This document shows, in pieces, positions 6,342-12,583 of a DNA stretch of 12,583 nt. Origin of the DNA: Eubacteriales Family XIII. Incertae Sedis bacterium (lineage in GTDB: Bacteria; Bacillota; Clostridia; Peptostreptococcales; Anaerovoracaceae). The stretch is from positions 1-12,583 of the forward strand of contig JAIRPC010000052.1 in the NCBI GenBank assembly GCA_031257215.1, written 5' to 3'. A program made the translations under genes and the position numbers. The notes under the pieces were generated by a model, which was not told the DNA's origin, did not search any database, and saw only the letters and a program-made list of their open reading frames with translations. Positions within the stretch are counted from its first letter, which is position 1, and every line of letters begins with the position of its first letter.

Positions 6342-6437
6342 TCAGTTATTCAAATCCTTTATTTGTTTATGTACCTGTTTATGTTCTTCGTTTTCCTGCA
6401 TCGACATTGCGCTGGCTGTGCCTAGCCAATAAATCAT
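6342..6437 (-). CDS. Candidate 31-aa ORF between gmk and rpoZ
   Basis: ATG-to-TGA frame of 32 codons starting MIYWLGTASAMSMQENEEHK; the second half is charged and His/Lys/Gln-rich. GGAG (in GGCGGAGAAACAGCA) ends 8 nt before the ATG. The frame starts 21 nt after the gmk stop and ends 12 nt before the rpoZ ATG, with the rpoZ ribosome-binding site starting at its stop codon. It fills the gap well and may couple gmk and rpoZ translation. Its codons are AT-rich unlike its neighbours, and I recognise no family, so it may be a chance frame. Confidence 0.35.
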   Translation of the reverse strand: MIYWLGTASAMSMQENEEHKQVHKQIKDLNN

Positions 6438-6458
6438 TGCTGTTTCTCCGCCTGCGGC

Positions 6459-7076
6459 TCACTCGCCCGCAAAGCGCTTCGCTATGTCGGCGGCTTCCGC
6501 GGCTTCCAGGCGATCGTGCCGCCCCTCTATGACCTCGCGCAGCTCTGCCACCGCGTGTGTCAGGCTGTTGTTGACCACGGCGTAGTCGTATTCGCTGATG
6601 ACGGCGATCTCGCTGACAGCCTTGTCCAGCCGCCTGGCCACCTGCTCCTGCGTTTCCGAACCCCTGTGCCGTATGCGCCTGCGAAGCTCGGCCAGCGACG
6701 GCGGGAGGATGAACACGAGCTGGCTTTCAGGGTAGTTCCCGCGAACCTGCAACGCGCCCTGCACGTCTATTTCGAGCAGGACATTGCTGCCCCTGTCGAG
6801 CGCGGCGAGAACAGGCTCTTTCGGCGTGCCGTACATACAGCCGAACACCTCCGCGTATTCGAGGAACCCGCCCTTGCCGATCTGTGAGCGGAACTCTCCC
6901 TCTGTGACAAAATAATAGCTTTTGCCGTCTTTCTCGCCTGGCCTTGGCTTCCTCGTGGTCATGGACACGGACAACTCCATCCCCGCGCCGCCGCTTCCTG
7001 ACAGCAGGCGCTTGCACAGAGTGCCCTTGCCCACCGCGGACGGCCCGGATATGACGAACAGCTTGCCCTTCTTCAT
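6459..7076 (-). CDS. gmk: Guanylate kinase
   Basis: GMP + ATP to GDP + ADP, an essential cytosolic nucleotide-salvage and GTP-supply step. The protein is 205 aa from ATG 7076. Visible are the P-loop GPSAVGKGT (11-19), the GMP-binding region SVSMTTRKPRPGEKDGKSYYFV, FLEYAEVFGCMYGTPKEPV, LLEIDVQGALQVR, FILPPS and the RRRIRHRGSETQEQVARRL lid. All key family residues appear present. ATG 7076 (MKKGKLFVIS) fits the family; a TTG at 7082 would add two residues. Neither has a clear Shine-Dalgarno sequence, which is unusual here. A near-consensus promoter starts about 50 bp upstream. The order yicC, gmk, rpoZ is typical of Bacillota, but remA, usual between yicC and gmk, is missing. Confidence 0.96.
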   Translation of the reverse strand: MKKGKLFVISGPSAVGKGTLCKRLLSGSGGAGMELSVSMTTRKPRPGEKDGKSYYFVTEGEFRSQIGKGGFLEYAEVFGCMYGTPKEPVLAALDRGSNVLLEIDVQGALQVRGNYPESQLVFILPPSLAELRRRIRHRGSETQEQVARRLDKAVSEIAVISEYDYAVVNNSLTHAVAELREVIEGRHDRLEAAEAADIAKRFAGE

Positions 7077-7126
7077 AGCCAACGCCCATCTGCCGCTTCG
7101 GCAATATATCCGAAATCAACCTTATT

Positions 7127-7155
7127 ATTATACATCAATCGCCTTTCCTTATCAA
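7127..7155 (-). promoter_or_regulatory. Near-consensus sigma-A promoter for gmk-rpoZ
   Basis: On the minus strand TTGATA (7150-7155) is followed after exactly 17 bp by TATAAT (7127-7132). This differs from the ideal by one base. The -35 box begins 3 bp after the yicC stop codon. Predicted start is near 7120, giving a leader of about 45 nt before the gmk ATG. It gives gmk and rpoZ transcription independent of yicC. Confidence 0.75.
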
Positions 7156-7157
7156 GC

Positions 7158-8051
7158 TTACTCTATGTTCTGAACCTGCTCGCGTATCTTCTCGACCTCG
7201 CCCTTGATGTCGAGCATCACACGCGTGACTTCGATATCGTTGGCCTTCGAGCCGATGGTGTTCGCCTCGCGGTTCATCTCCTGCACGAGGAAATCCAGCT
7301 TCTTCCCAAGCGGCTCGCCCGAATCGCCGTCCATGAATTTTTGCAGCTGCGCGATATGCGAACGCAGCCGCACGATCTCCTCGGTGATGTCGCTCTTGTC
7401 CGCGAACACGGCGGCTTCAAGCGCGATCCGCTCCTCGGCGAGCTCCGCGCCGCCGCCCTTGCCTAACAGCTCGGCTATGCGCACCCTCAGCTTTTCCGCG
7501 TATGCTTCGGGCAGCCCGCGCGATTTTTCTTCTACTATATACGTCGCTTTTTCTATCGCCGCGCCGCGCGCCGCTATATCCGCTGCCAGCTTGCTGCCCT
7601 CGGCGCACCTCATCTCGTTCAGGCTCTCCACCGCCGCGCCCACGGCTGCCGTGATGACCGCGATGGCGGCCTCCTCGTCCACATGGGCGGCTGTGGGCAT
7701 GAACACGTCGGGCATGCCCGCAAGCAGCTCCAACGTGATGTCGCCCGTCACGTCATAGGATTTCTGCAAATCCCGAAGCCCCTTGAAATACTGCGTCACG
7801 AGCGGCGTGTTCACCGCTACGGCGGCATCCTCGTCCGCTTCCGAAAAAAGGCTCACCGAGATATCGGCCTTGCCGCGCGATATGCCCGCCTTGGCCACGC
7901 GCCTGGCCGCGTCCTCCGCAAAGGCGTATCGCCGTGGCAGCTTCACGCTGATCTCGCCGTATCTGTGGTTGACCGACCTGATTTCGGCCTGCGCCGTCCG
8001 AACCCCGTCCGAACTCTCGCCCCTGCCAAATCCCGTCATGCTACGTATCAT
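7158..8051 (-). CDS. yicC: YicC/YloC-family endoribonuclease
   Basis: This 297-aa protein starts MIRSMTGFGRGE, the family hallmark. It also has the N-terminal motif VNHRYGEISVKLPRRY and the C-terminal DUF1732 segment ERIALEAAVFADKSDITEEIVRLRSH, then LDFLVQEMNREANTIGSKAND. Length is usual (about 290). YicC proteins are ring-forming endoribonucleases; E. coli YicC takes part in small-RNA turnover, and B. subtilis YloC is the local relative. ATG 8051 has an AAGGAG site seven bases upstream. It is divergent from rqcH across a 93-bp AT-rich region; B. subtilis has yloA (rqcH) and yloC close together too. A weak internal extension (GKGGGAELAEE) is near residue 200. Confidence 0.94.
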   Translation of the reverse strand: MIRSMTGFGRGESSDGVRTAQAEIRSVNHRYGEISVKLPRRYAFAEDAARRVAKAGISRGKADISVSLFSEADEDAAVAVNTPLVTQYFKGLRDLQKSYDVTGDITLELLAGMPDVFMPTAAHVDEEAAIAVITAAVGAAVESLNEMRCAEGSKLAADIAARGAAIEKATYIVEEKSRGLPEAYAEKLRVRIAELLGKGGGAELAEERIALEAAVFADKSDITEEIVRLRSHIAQLQKFMDGDSGEPLGKKLDFLVQEMNREANTIGSKANDIEVTRVMLDIKGEVEKIREQVQNIE

Positions 8052-8076
8052 TCTGACTCTCCTTGCTATTGTTTCC

Positions 8077-8105
8077 TTAACCTTATTATTATAATATAAT
8101 ATAAT
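8077..8105 (+). promoter_or_regulatory. Divergent AT-rich promoter region, candidate rqcH promoter
   Basis: Plus strand TTAACC (8077-8082) and TATAAT (8100-8105) are 17 bp apart. TATAAT also occurs at 8090-8095 and 8095-8100, forming an overlapping AT tract that may serve yicC on the other strand as well. Which hexamer is used cannot be decided. The rqcH start follows at 8145 with GAGGA at 8134-8138. Confidence 0.5.
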
Positions 8106-8144
8106 CTTGACTGGAAGTATTTTTTAGCAATGTGAGGACTGATT

Positions 8145-9956
8145 ATGCCATTTGACAATTTTGTAACGGGGGCTGTGGCGCGGGAGCTTGACTCGCTGCT
8201 GGCGGGCGGCAAGGTGGAGCGGGTTTACCAGCCTGACCGCTACGAGGTGGTCTTGCATGTCAACGTGCCGCCGCAGGGCGCAGCCGCGCGCGCCCACAGG
8301 GATCTGCTCATCTCGGCGCAGGGCAGCCACCCCTACATCTACATTACCGAAAAACAGTCCCCGAACCCACAGGCGCCGCCCGCGTTCTGCATGCTTCTGA
8401 GAAAGCACCTCATCGGGGCGCGTGTGGAGCGCGTCTTTCGCGTCGGGCGCGAACGCATCATCCGCATAGATTTCGACGCCGCCGATGTACTGGGGGTGCG
8501 GGGCAGGAAAACCCTCGTGTTCGAGATAATGGGCAAGCACAGCAATATCATCATGCTCGACGGCACAGACACGGTTCTCGACTCGTCCAAGCGCGTCTAC
8601 CCCGACATGAGCCGCGTCAGGCAGACCCTGCCGGGCATCGCCTATACCCCGCCACCGCCAGGCAAGGGCATCGGTCCGCTGATGGAAGCGGAAATCGAAG
8701 ACGGCAAGCCTCTGTCGCACTACGAAGCCCTCGACAGCGAGGGGCGCTACGAGCCGCGGATCGTCTACAGCGAGGACGGCACTGTCAAGGATTTCTACGT
8801 GTTCGCCGTCAGCGCGTACGCGGGGCTACGCAGCGAGCCCTGCCCGTCCGTCAGCGCGATGATCGAAAAATATTACGGTGAAAAGGAGATCGGCAACCGC
8901 ATGGCGCAAAAAAGCGCCGACCTCAGACAGAAGCTCAAAAGCGACCTGGACAAGCTCTATCTGAAAAAACAGCGGCTGCGCGAGGATATCGAAAAGGCGG
9001 GACGCGCCGACGAGTACAGGCTGAAAGGAGAGCTGATCACCTCCAATATATACAGGCTGAAACAGGGCATGAAGGAGGCTGAGCTGGAAGATTATTCCGC
9101 GCTCGCTACCATCGCCGCCGAGTCTGATGGCACGAAAATTGCGACCCCTGCCACCGAGGAGCTTACCGCCCCAGTTCCCGAGGAGCTAGCGGCCACAGCC
9201 GCCGAGGAGCTAGCGACCCCTGCCCCCGATGAGATTGCCGCCCCTGCCATAAGGATCGCGCTAGACCCCATGCTCACCCCCGCGCAGAACGCGCAGCGTT
9301 ATTTCAAAAAATACGCCAAGGCCAAGACCGCCGTCACGGAGAAGGCCAAACAGCTCGACATAACGGAGCGCGACATCTCCTTCCTCGAATCGTACAGCGT
9401 GTTCCTGGCGGGCGCGGAGGACGTCGCGGATATCGACGGCATACGCGAGGAGCTGTCCGAGCTTGGTTATATGAAGCGCGGCGGCAGGAACGCGAAAACG
9501 AAGCGCAGCGTGAAAAAAAAATATCTGCGCTACGAGAGCAGGTCGGGACATCCCATCTACGTCGGTCGCAACAACAGGGAGAACGACGAGCTGACGCTGA
9601 AAAAAGCGAAGCCCGACGACCTCTGGCTGCACACTAAGGACATACCCGGTTCGCATGTCATACTGGCGAAGCGTCCGGGGCAAGGCGCGGGCGGAGGACA
9701 CGCCGCGGAGGAGCCCTATGAGCGCAACCAAAAGGCAGGTAGCGCGGCGCAGGCCGCCCTGCCCGCAGGCTTCGACGAGGAAGCTGTGCGCACGGCGGCG
9801 CGGATAGCCGCGCATTACAGCAAGGCGCGGCAGTCCGAAAGCGTCCCCGTAGACTACTGCCTGGTGAAATACGTGAAAAAACCCGCAGGCGCAAAGCCAG
9901 GCATGGTGATATTCACGCACAACAGAACGCTATACGTGACCCCCGAGCTTCCGTAG
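8145..9956 (+). CDS. rqcH: RqcH / NFACT-family ribosome-associated quality-control protein
   Basis: RqcH binds stalled 50S subunits and recruits alanyl-tRNA to add C-terminal alanine tails that mark nascent chains for degradation. The 603-aa protein starts MPFDNFVTGAVARELDSLLA, with the NFACT-N domain to about 240 (FCMLLRKHLIG 81-91, EIMGKHSNIIMLDG 127-140). A helical/coiled-coil region is about 250-440, with QNAQRYFKKYAKAK at 381-394. The NFACT-R (DUF814) domain runs from about 460 (YESRSGHPIYVGRNNRENDELTLK, DDLWLHTKDIPGSHV) to the end, with YSKARQSESVPVDYCLVKYVKKP. The tRNA-contact Asp-Arg of B. subtilis (D97-R98) is E103-R104 here, a conservative change. Two insertions enlarge it: an octapeptide repeat (about 322-370) and a Gly/Ala-rich loop (about 511-545). 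ATG 8145 has GAGGA six bases upstream. Confidence 0.94.
   Translation: MPFDNFVTGAVARELDSLLAGGKVERVYQPDRYEVVLHVNVPPQGAAARAHRDLLISAQGSHPYIYITEKQSPNPQAPPAFCMLLRKHLIGARVERVFRVGRERIIRIDFDAADVLGVRGRKTLVFEIMGKHSNIIMLDGTDTVLDSSKRVYPDMSRVRQTLPGIAYTPPPPGKGIGPLMEAEIEDGKPLSHYEALDSEGRYEPRIVYSEDGTVKDFYVFAVSAYAGLRSEPCPSVSAMIEKYYGEKEIGNRMAQKSADLRQKLKSDLDKLYLKKQRLREDIEKAGRADEYRLKGELITSNIYRLKQGMKEAELEDYSALATIAAESDGTKIATPATEELTAPVPEELAATAAEELATPAPDEIAAPAIRIALDPMLTPAQNAQRYFKKYAKAKTAVTEKAKQLDITERDISFLESYSVFLAGAEDVADIDGIREELSELGYMKRGGRNAKTKRSVKKKYLRYESRSGHPIYVGRNNRENDELTLKKAKPDDLWLHTKDIPGSHVILAKRPGQGAGGGHAAEEPYERNQKAGSAAQAALPAGFDEEAVRTAARIAAHYSKARQSESVPVDYCLVKYVKKPAGAKPGMVIFTHNRTLYVTPELP
9156..9251 (+). repeat. 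Four tandem 24-nt repeats in rqcH coding an octapeptide
   Basis: Units start at 9156, 9180, 9204 and 9228, an exact 24-nt period. The proteins read EELTAPVP, EELAATAA, EELATPAP, DEIAAPAI. GAGGAGCTAGCG is identical in units 2 and 3, with the others diverged. The array lies in a Pro/Ala/Glu-rich insertion (residues about 322-370) between helix EAELEDYSALA and LDPMLTPAQNAQRYF, where typical NFACT proteins have a short loop. Confidence 0.9.
9675..9779 (+). repeat. Gly/Ala-rich insertion in the NFACT-R domain
   Basis: This codes for about residues 511-545 of RqcH, between DIPGSHVILAKR and the helix EEAVRTAARIAAHYSKA. Ordinary NFACT-R proteins have about ten residues there. It starts PGQGAGGGHAAEEPYERNQK. 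No clear DNA repeat is seen, and the boundaries are approximate. Confidence 0.5.
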
Positions 9957-9993
9957 CATATTGGGAATAGCCGCACACACAGGCTAGGCAGCC

Positions 9994-11289
9994 TCACAAA
10001 AACATCGCCATATATAGCGGAATGGTGTCCACCGCGCCTGCGCTGCCCACGTTCTTTGATGAGAGCTTGATCCCTCGCTCGACTCCGTAGTTGCTGATGA
10101 TTGCGTTCATGGATTTTGATTTGGTGTGGTCCGCCGACTTCACCTCGACTGCCGTCGCGATACCGTGGCGCCGAATGAAAAAATCCATTTCGATCTGCGA
10201 CCTGTACTCATAGTAGTAGAGTTTTTTGCCTGCCTTGCCGAATATGTCCGCGACGATATTCTCGTAGAGCGCCCCCTTGTATATGCCCATGTTGCCGCTG
10301 ATAATATCCGCCTGCGCGCCGTCCTCAAGCATGGCAACGAGCAGCCCTGTGTCGCGCATATAGACCTTGAACGCGTCAGCGGCCGCGCTGCCCTCGAACG
10401 GGAGGGCGATGCGCTCAAGGTTATGGCAAAAATTTGTGATGCCCGCATCAAACAGCCACTCTAGGCTTCCTCCGTATTTCCTTGCGCTCCCGTTCTTTTC
10501 GACAACGCTGTACCGAAATTTCTTGTAGTCGCGGGAAAGCTGCTTGGGTATTGACAGAAAGCACTCACGAGCTTTCGCCTTTTCCGAGCCCTCCGCGTAT
10601 TTTGCGATATCGTCCGTGTAGTCCCTCACTATGCCGCGCTGCAGCGCCAACACTTCCCCGAAATGATGGCTGCCCACATATTTGTCCACCACCTCTGGCA
10701 TCCCTCCGACCACGATATACTCGCGGAACAGCCCGAGCATCCGCTCATGCATGGCAGGCGGTACAGGGGACATGCTCTCAAAGCAGTCGCGAAGCATTTC
10801 TATATGCTCGTGCGATACGCCATTGGCCCAAAGAAACTCCTCGAAGTCCAAGGAATGCATCTCCATGCGCTCAACGAAGCCGACGGGGAACGAAGCCACA
10901 TCCTTGTAGCTCATGCCCAACATAGAGCCCGTGGCGATCACATCAAAGCGCCCGTCACGCGACAGGAATTTTAATGCGGTAATGGCGGCGGGGCAGGCCT
11001 GTATCTCGTCGAGGAGGATGGCCGTCTTGCCACGCTCGAATACCACCTCTGGAAGAAGCAATGTCATCTGGCTGATAACCGCGTCAGCTGACAGCTCTCC
11101 CTCGAACACCTGCCGAAACTGCGGCTTCTCGATAAAATTGATGGTGGCGGCATACGGGTATTGTTCCCTTATGAACGCTTCTATAATGAATGTTTTGCCC
11201 ACCTGCCTGGCACCGTTTACGACCAACGCCTTTTTCTCGGGCCTGGCTTTCCAGCGCAGCAAATCGTCATATATTTTTCGTTTTAGCAT
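9994..11289 (-). CDS. AAA_14 / DUF4143-type ATPase (COG1373-like)
   Basis: The 431-aa protein has an AAA_14 domain with Walker A GARQVGKT (26-33) and Walker B ILLDEIQ (D94, E95), then VIATGSMLG and DFEEFLWANG. A winged-helix-like middle follows (YIVVGGMPEVVDKYV). The DUF4143 C-terminus (about 200-431) has YMRDTGLL, GALYENIVADIF and KLYYYEYRSQIEMDFFI...AVEVKS. The E343, D369 and E382-x-K384 pattern resembles the PD-(D/E)xK nuclease fold, often noted in this family. Molecular role is unknown; many members spread horizontally and some genomes carry many copies. It is encoded alone, with its own near-consensus promoter, ending 37 bp from the convergent rqcH stop. ATG 11289 has GAGG six bases upstream. 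Family identity is sure, function is not. Confidence 0.9.
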   Translation of the reverse strand: MLKRKIYDDLLRWKARPEKKALVVNGARQVGKTFIIEAFIREQYPYAATINFIEKPQFRQVFEGELSADAVISQMTLLLPEVVFERGKTAILLDEIQACPAAITALKFLSRDGRFDVIATGSMLGMSYKDVASFPVGFVERMEMHSLDFEEFLWANGVSHEHIEMLRDCFESMSPVPPAMHERMLGLFREYIVVGGMPEVVDKYVGSHHFGEVLALQRGIVRDYTDDIAKYAEGSEKAKARECFLSIPKQLSRDYKKFRYSVVEKNGSARKYGGSLEWLFDAGITNFCHNLERIALPFEGSAAADAFKVYMRDTGLLVAMLEDGAQADIISGNMGIYKGALYENIVADIFGKAGKKLYYYEYRSQIEMDFFIRRHGIATAVEVKSADHTKSKSMNAIISNYGVERGIKLSSKNVGSAGAVDTIPLYMAMFL

Positions 11290-11328
11290 AATAGCCTCAA
11301 ATCCGCGCGTCTAATAGGTAATATCAAT

Positions 11329-11357
11329 ATTCTACACGGCGGAACACAGCACGTCAA
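11329..11357 (-). promoter_or_regulatory. Near-consensus sigma-A promoter of the DUF4143 ATPase gene
   Basis: Minus strand TTGACG (11352-11357), 17-bp spacer, TAGAAT (11329-11334): each hexamer differs from consensus by one base. Predicted start is near 11322, about 33 nt before the ATG at 11289. The gene is therefore probably transcribed independently of rluD. Confidence 0.7.
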
Positions 11358-11370
11358 GAGCAATTGCAGA

Positions 11371-11423
11371 TTTTTACGCCGAATAATCCTGCAAAATGCT
11401 TGTTTTTAGACCGAATAACCCTG
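11371..11423. repeat. Two 21-bp direct repeats upstream of the ATPase promoter
   Basis: Segments 11371-11391 and 11403-11423 share 18 of 21 bases (shared core CCGAATAA, flanked by TTTTTA and CCTG). They are 32 bp apart start to start, close to three helical turns. The nearer copy ends 14 bp upstream of the -35 box. Copies would be centred near -59 and -91 relative to the predicted start. Confidence 0.6.
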
Positions 11424-11478
11424 AAAGGTGCGGCGGCATATCTGTTCCATTCAAACGCGCAGGGCACACTCACGCCTA

Positions 11479-11541
11479 GCTCACCTTTTTGCCTGCCGCT
11501 TGACAATTCATCATACAACTTATTCCCGCAAAAAGGCAAGC
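11479..11541. repeat. Imperfect inverted repeat downstream of rluD
   Basis: Arms 11479-11492 (GCTCACCTTTTTGC) and 11528-11541 (GCAAAAAGGCAAGC) match at 12 of 14 positions, with 35 bp between. In minus-strand RNA both mismatches become G-U pairs, allowing 14 continuous pairs. The first arm starts 10 nt after the rluD stop, so it may protect or end the rluD transcript, though there is no terminal U-run. It could also be the remnant of a small mobile element. Confidence 0.45.
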
Positions 11542-11550
11542 GACACGATC

Positions 11551-12567
11551 TCAACGCCCCCCGAGCTTCCGTAGCTTCTCCAGCTTCTCGCTGAACCCCT
11601 GCGGCAGGGGCGACTTGAACTCCATGTATTCCCCCGTTGACGGGTGGGCGAAGCCTAGCGTCCCCGCGTGGAGATACTGGCTCTCATCCTTTTTTTTGTT
11701 GGCGGCGGCCGTCCGCGCCGGGCCGTAGAGGTCGTCCCCCAGAACCGGCCTGCCGATATGGGCCAGGTGTACGCGTATCTGGTGCGTGCGCCCCGTTTCC
11801 AGCCTCAGCTCCAGCAGGGTATGCCAGCGCAGCCGCTCCAAGACCCGCCAGTGCGTCACCGCGGTGCGAAATCCAGTCGGCAGCCCGGAGGTGGCTTCGT
11901 CCAACGCTTTCTGCCTTTTTCTCCTCAGAGGGTCGCGCCCGATCGGGGCATCGATCACCCCCTCGTCCGAGGGCATAGCGCCTACCGCGATAGCCGTGTA
12001 CGCCCGCGTCACGCTGTGCTCCGCGAACTGCTCGGACAGGCTGTGGTGCGCCCTGTCGCTGGCGCAGACCACGATCAGCCCGCTCGTGTTCTTGTCTATG
12101 CGGTGGACTATGCCAGGCCTTATCTCCCCGTTTATCACGGGCATGGCCCGCCCACGCTCGTTCGCGCGGAACATCAGGGCGTTGACAAGCGTGCCTGACT
12201 CGTTGCCTGGCGCGGGGTGTACGACCAAGCCCTTTGGCTTGTCTATGACGATAACGTCGTCGTCCTCGTAGACGATGTTGAGCGGGATGTCCTCCGGCTC
12301 CGCTTTCAGCGGCACGCGTATGCGCGAGATGATGCGCGCCGTGTCGCCTGGCTTCACGATGCAGTTCTTCTTCATCACGACGCTGCTCTCCCCGCCCGAT
12401 TCGAGCCTCACCGCGCCGTTTTCGATCAGGGTCTGCGCCCTGCTCCTGCTGATTTCGGGGAGATGCTCGGATATCGCCGAGTCAAGCCGCGAGCCCGCGT
12501 CGCTCTCTCCAAAGCTGACCCTGAATTCTTCGCACCCGCCCGTGTATGTATAAAGTGAATCCGCCAT
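11551..12567 (-). CDS. RluA/RluD-family 23S rRNA pseudouridine synthase
   Basis: This 338-aa protein has an N-terminal S4 RNA-binding domain (about 26-85, RLDSAISEHLPEISRSRAQTLIENGAV). The RluA-type catalytic domain contains VIDKPKGLVVHPAPGN (107-122), the motif HRIDKNTSG with catalytic Asp158, RAYTAIAVG, LETGRTHQIRVHLAHIGRPVLGD (256-278) and YLHAGTLGFAHP. Length and domain order match RluD/YlyB, which make pseudouridines in helix 69 of 23S rRNA; RluD, RluC-like and YlyB cannot be separated by eye. ATG 12567 is chosen, but AGGA lies almost against it, and the frame stays open to the window's right edge, so the true start could be upstream. The upstream gene (lspA in many Bacillota) is not visible. 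Confidence 0.93.
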   Translation of the reverse strand: MADSLYTYTGGCEEFRVSFGESDAGSRLDSAISEHLPEISRSRAQTLIENGAVRLESGGESSVVMKKNCIVKPGDTARIISRIRVPLKAEPEDIPLNIVYEDDDVIVIDKPKGLVVHPAPGNESGTLVNALMFRANERGRAMPVINGEIRPGIVHRIDKNTSGLIVVCASDRAHHSLSEQFAEHSVTRAYTAIAVGAMPSDEGVIDAPIGRDPLRRKRQKALDEATSGLPTGFRTAVTHWRVLERLRWHTLLELRLETGRTHQIRVHLAHIGRPVLGDDLYGPARTAAANKKKDESQYLHAGTLGFAHPSTGEYMEFKSPLPQGFSEKLEKLRKLGGR

Positions 12568-12583
12568 TTCCTTGCTGTTCCAT

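Noticed and set aside
9981..9994. Small hairpin AGGCT-AGGC-AGCCT between the convergent rqcH and ATPase genes
   Set aside because: The stem is only 5 bp, without a U-run on either strand; not sufficient for a terminator call.
11354..11554. 66-codon minus-strand frame after rluD, overlapping its stop
   Set aside because: It starts with TTG, has no ribosome-binding site or family resemblance, and covers the inverted repeat, direct repeats and promoter. Non-coding function is more likely.

Overview
The window looks like chromosomal DNA from a GC-rich, probably anaerobic member of the Bacillota (Clostridia-like). Three things suggest this: an rqcH / yicC / gmk / rpoZ neighbourhood resembling the yloA-yloC-gmk-yloH region of Bacillus subtilis; a FolD of the subtype I recall from Clostridia; and a separate FchA beside formate-tetrahydrofolate ligase, as in acetogens and purine/amino-acid fermenters. 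No taxonomic search was possible. All genes are on the minus strand except rqcH. There are no tRNA or rRNA genes, CRISPR arrays or recognisable insertion sequences.

Layout in minus-strand transcription order, from the right end: an RluD-type pseudouridine synthase (12567-11551); a 261-bp intergenic region with an inverted repeat, two helically phased direct repeats and a strong promoter; a DUF4143-type AAA ATPase (11289-9994); then plus-strand rqcH (8145-9956), convergent with the ATPase and divergent from yicC. From yicC the minus strand continues with gmk (own near-consensus promoter), a candidate 31-codon ORF and rpoZ. A promoter/operator region follows, then a one-carbon and nickel-cofactor block: fhs, fchA, a secreted InlB-repeat protein, a candidate 33-codon ORF overlapping the folD start, folD, larB and the beginning of larC, which is cut by the window edge.

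Fhs, FchA and FolD would together interconvert formate, 10-formyl-, 5,10-methenyl- and 5,10-methylene-tetrahydrofolate, the methyl-branch steps of the Wood-Ljungdahl pathway. FolD has lost the Lys and Gln used for cyclohydrolase activity in bifunctional FolD proteins, so FchA probably does that step. LarB and LarC belong to nickel-pincer cofactor synthesis (lactate racemase LarA and relatives).

The most unusual property is that conserved enzymes (LarB, FolD, RqcH, slightly Fhs) carry in-frame low-complexity insertions. Two of them are clear DNA tandem repeats with periods divisible by three: 42/45 nt in folD and exactly 24 nt in rqcH. They fall at domain junctions or surface loops and leave catalytic motifs intact. 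Two short ORFs with good ribosome-binding sites, an inverted repeat at the fhs promoter and phased direct repeats upstream of the ATPase promoter are the other signals that standard annotation would probably miss.
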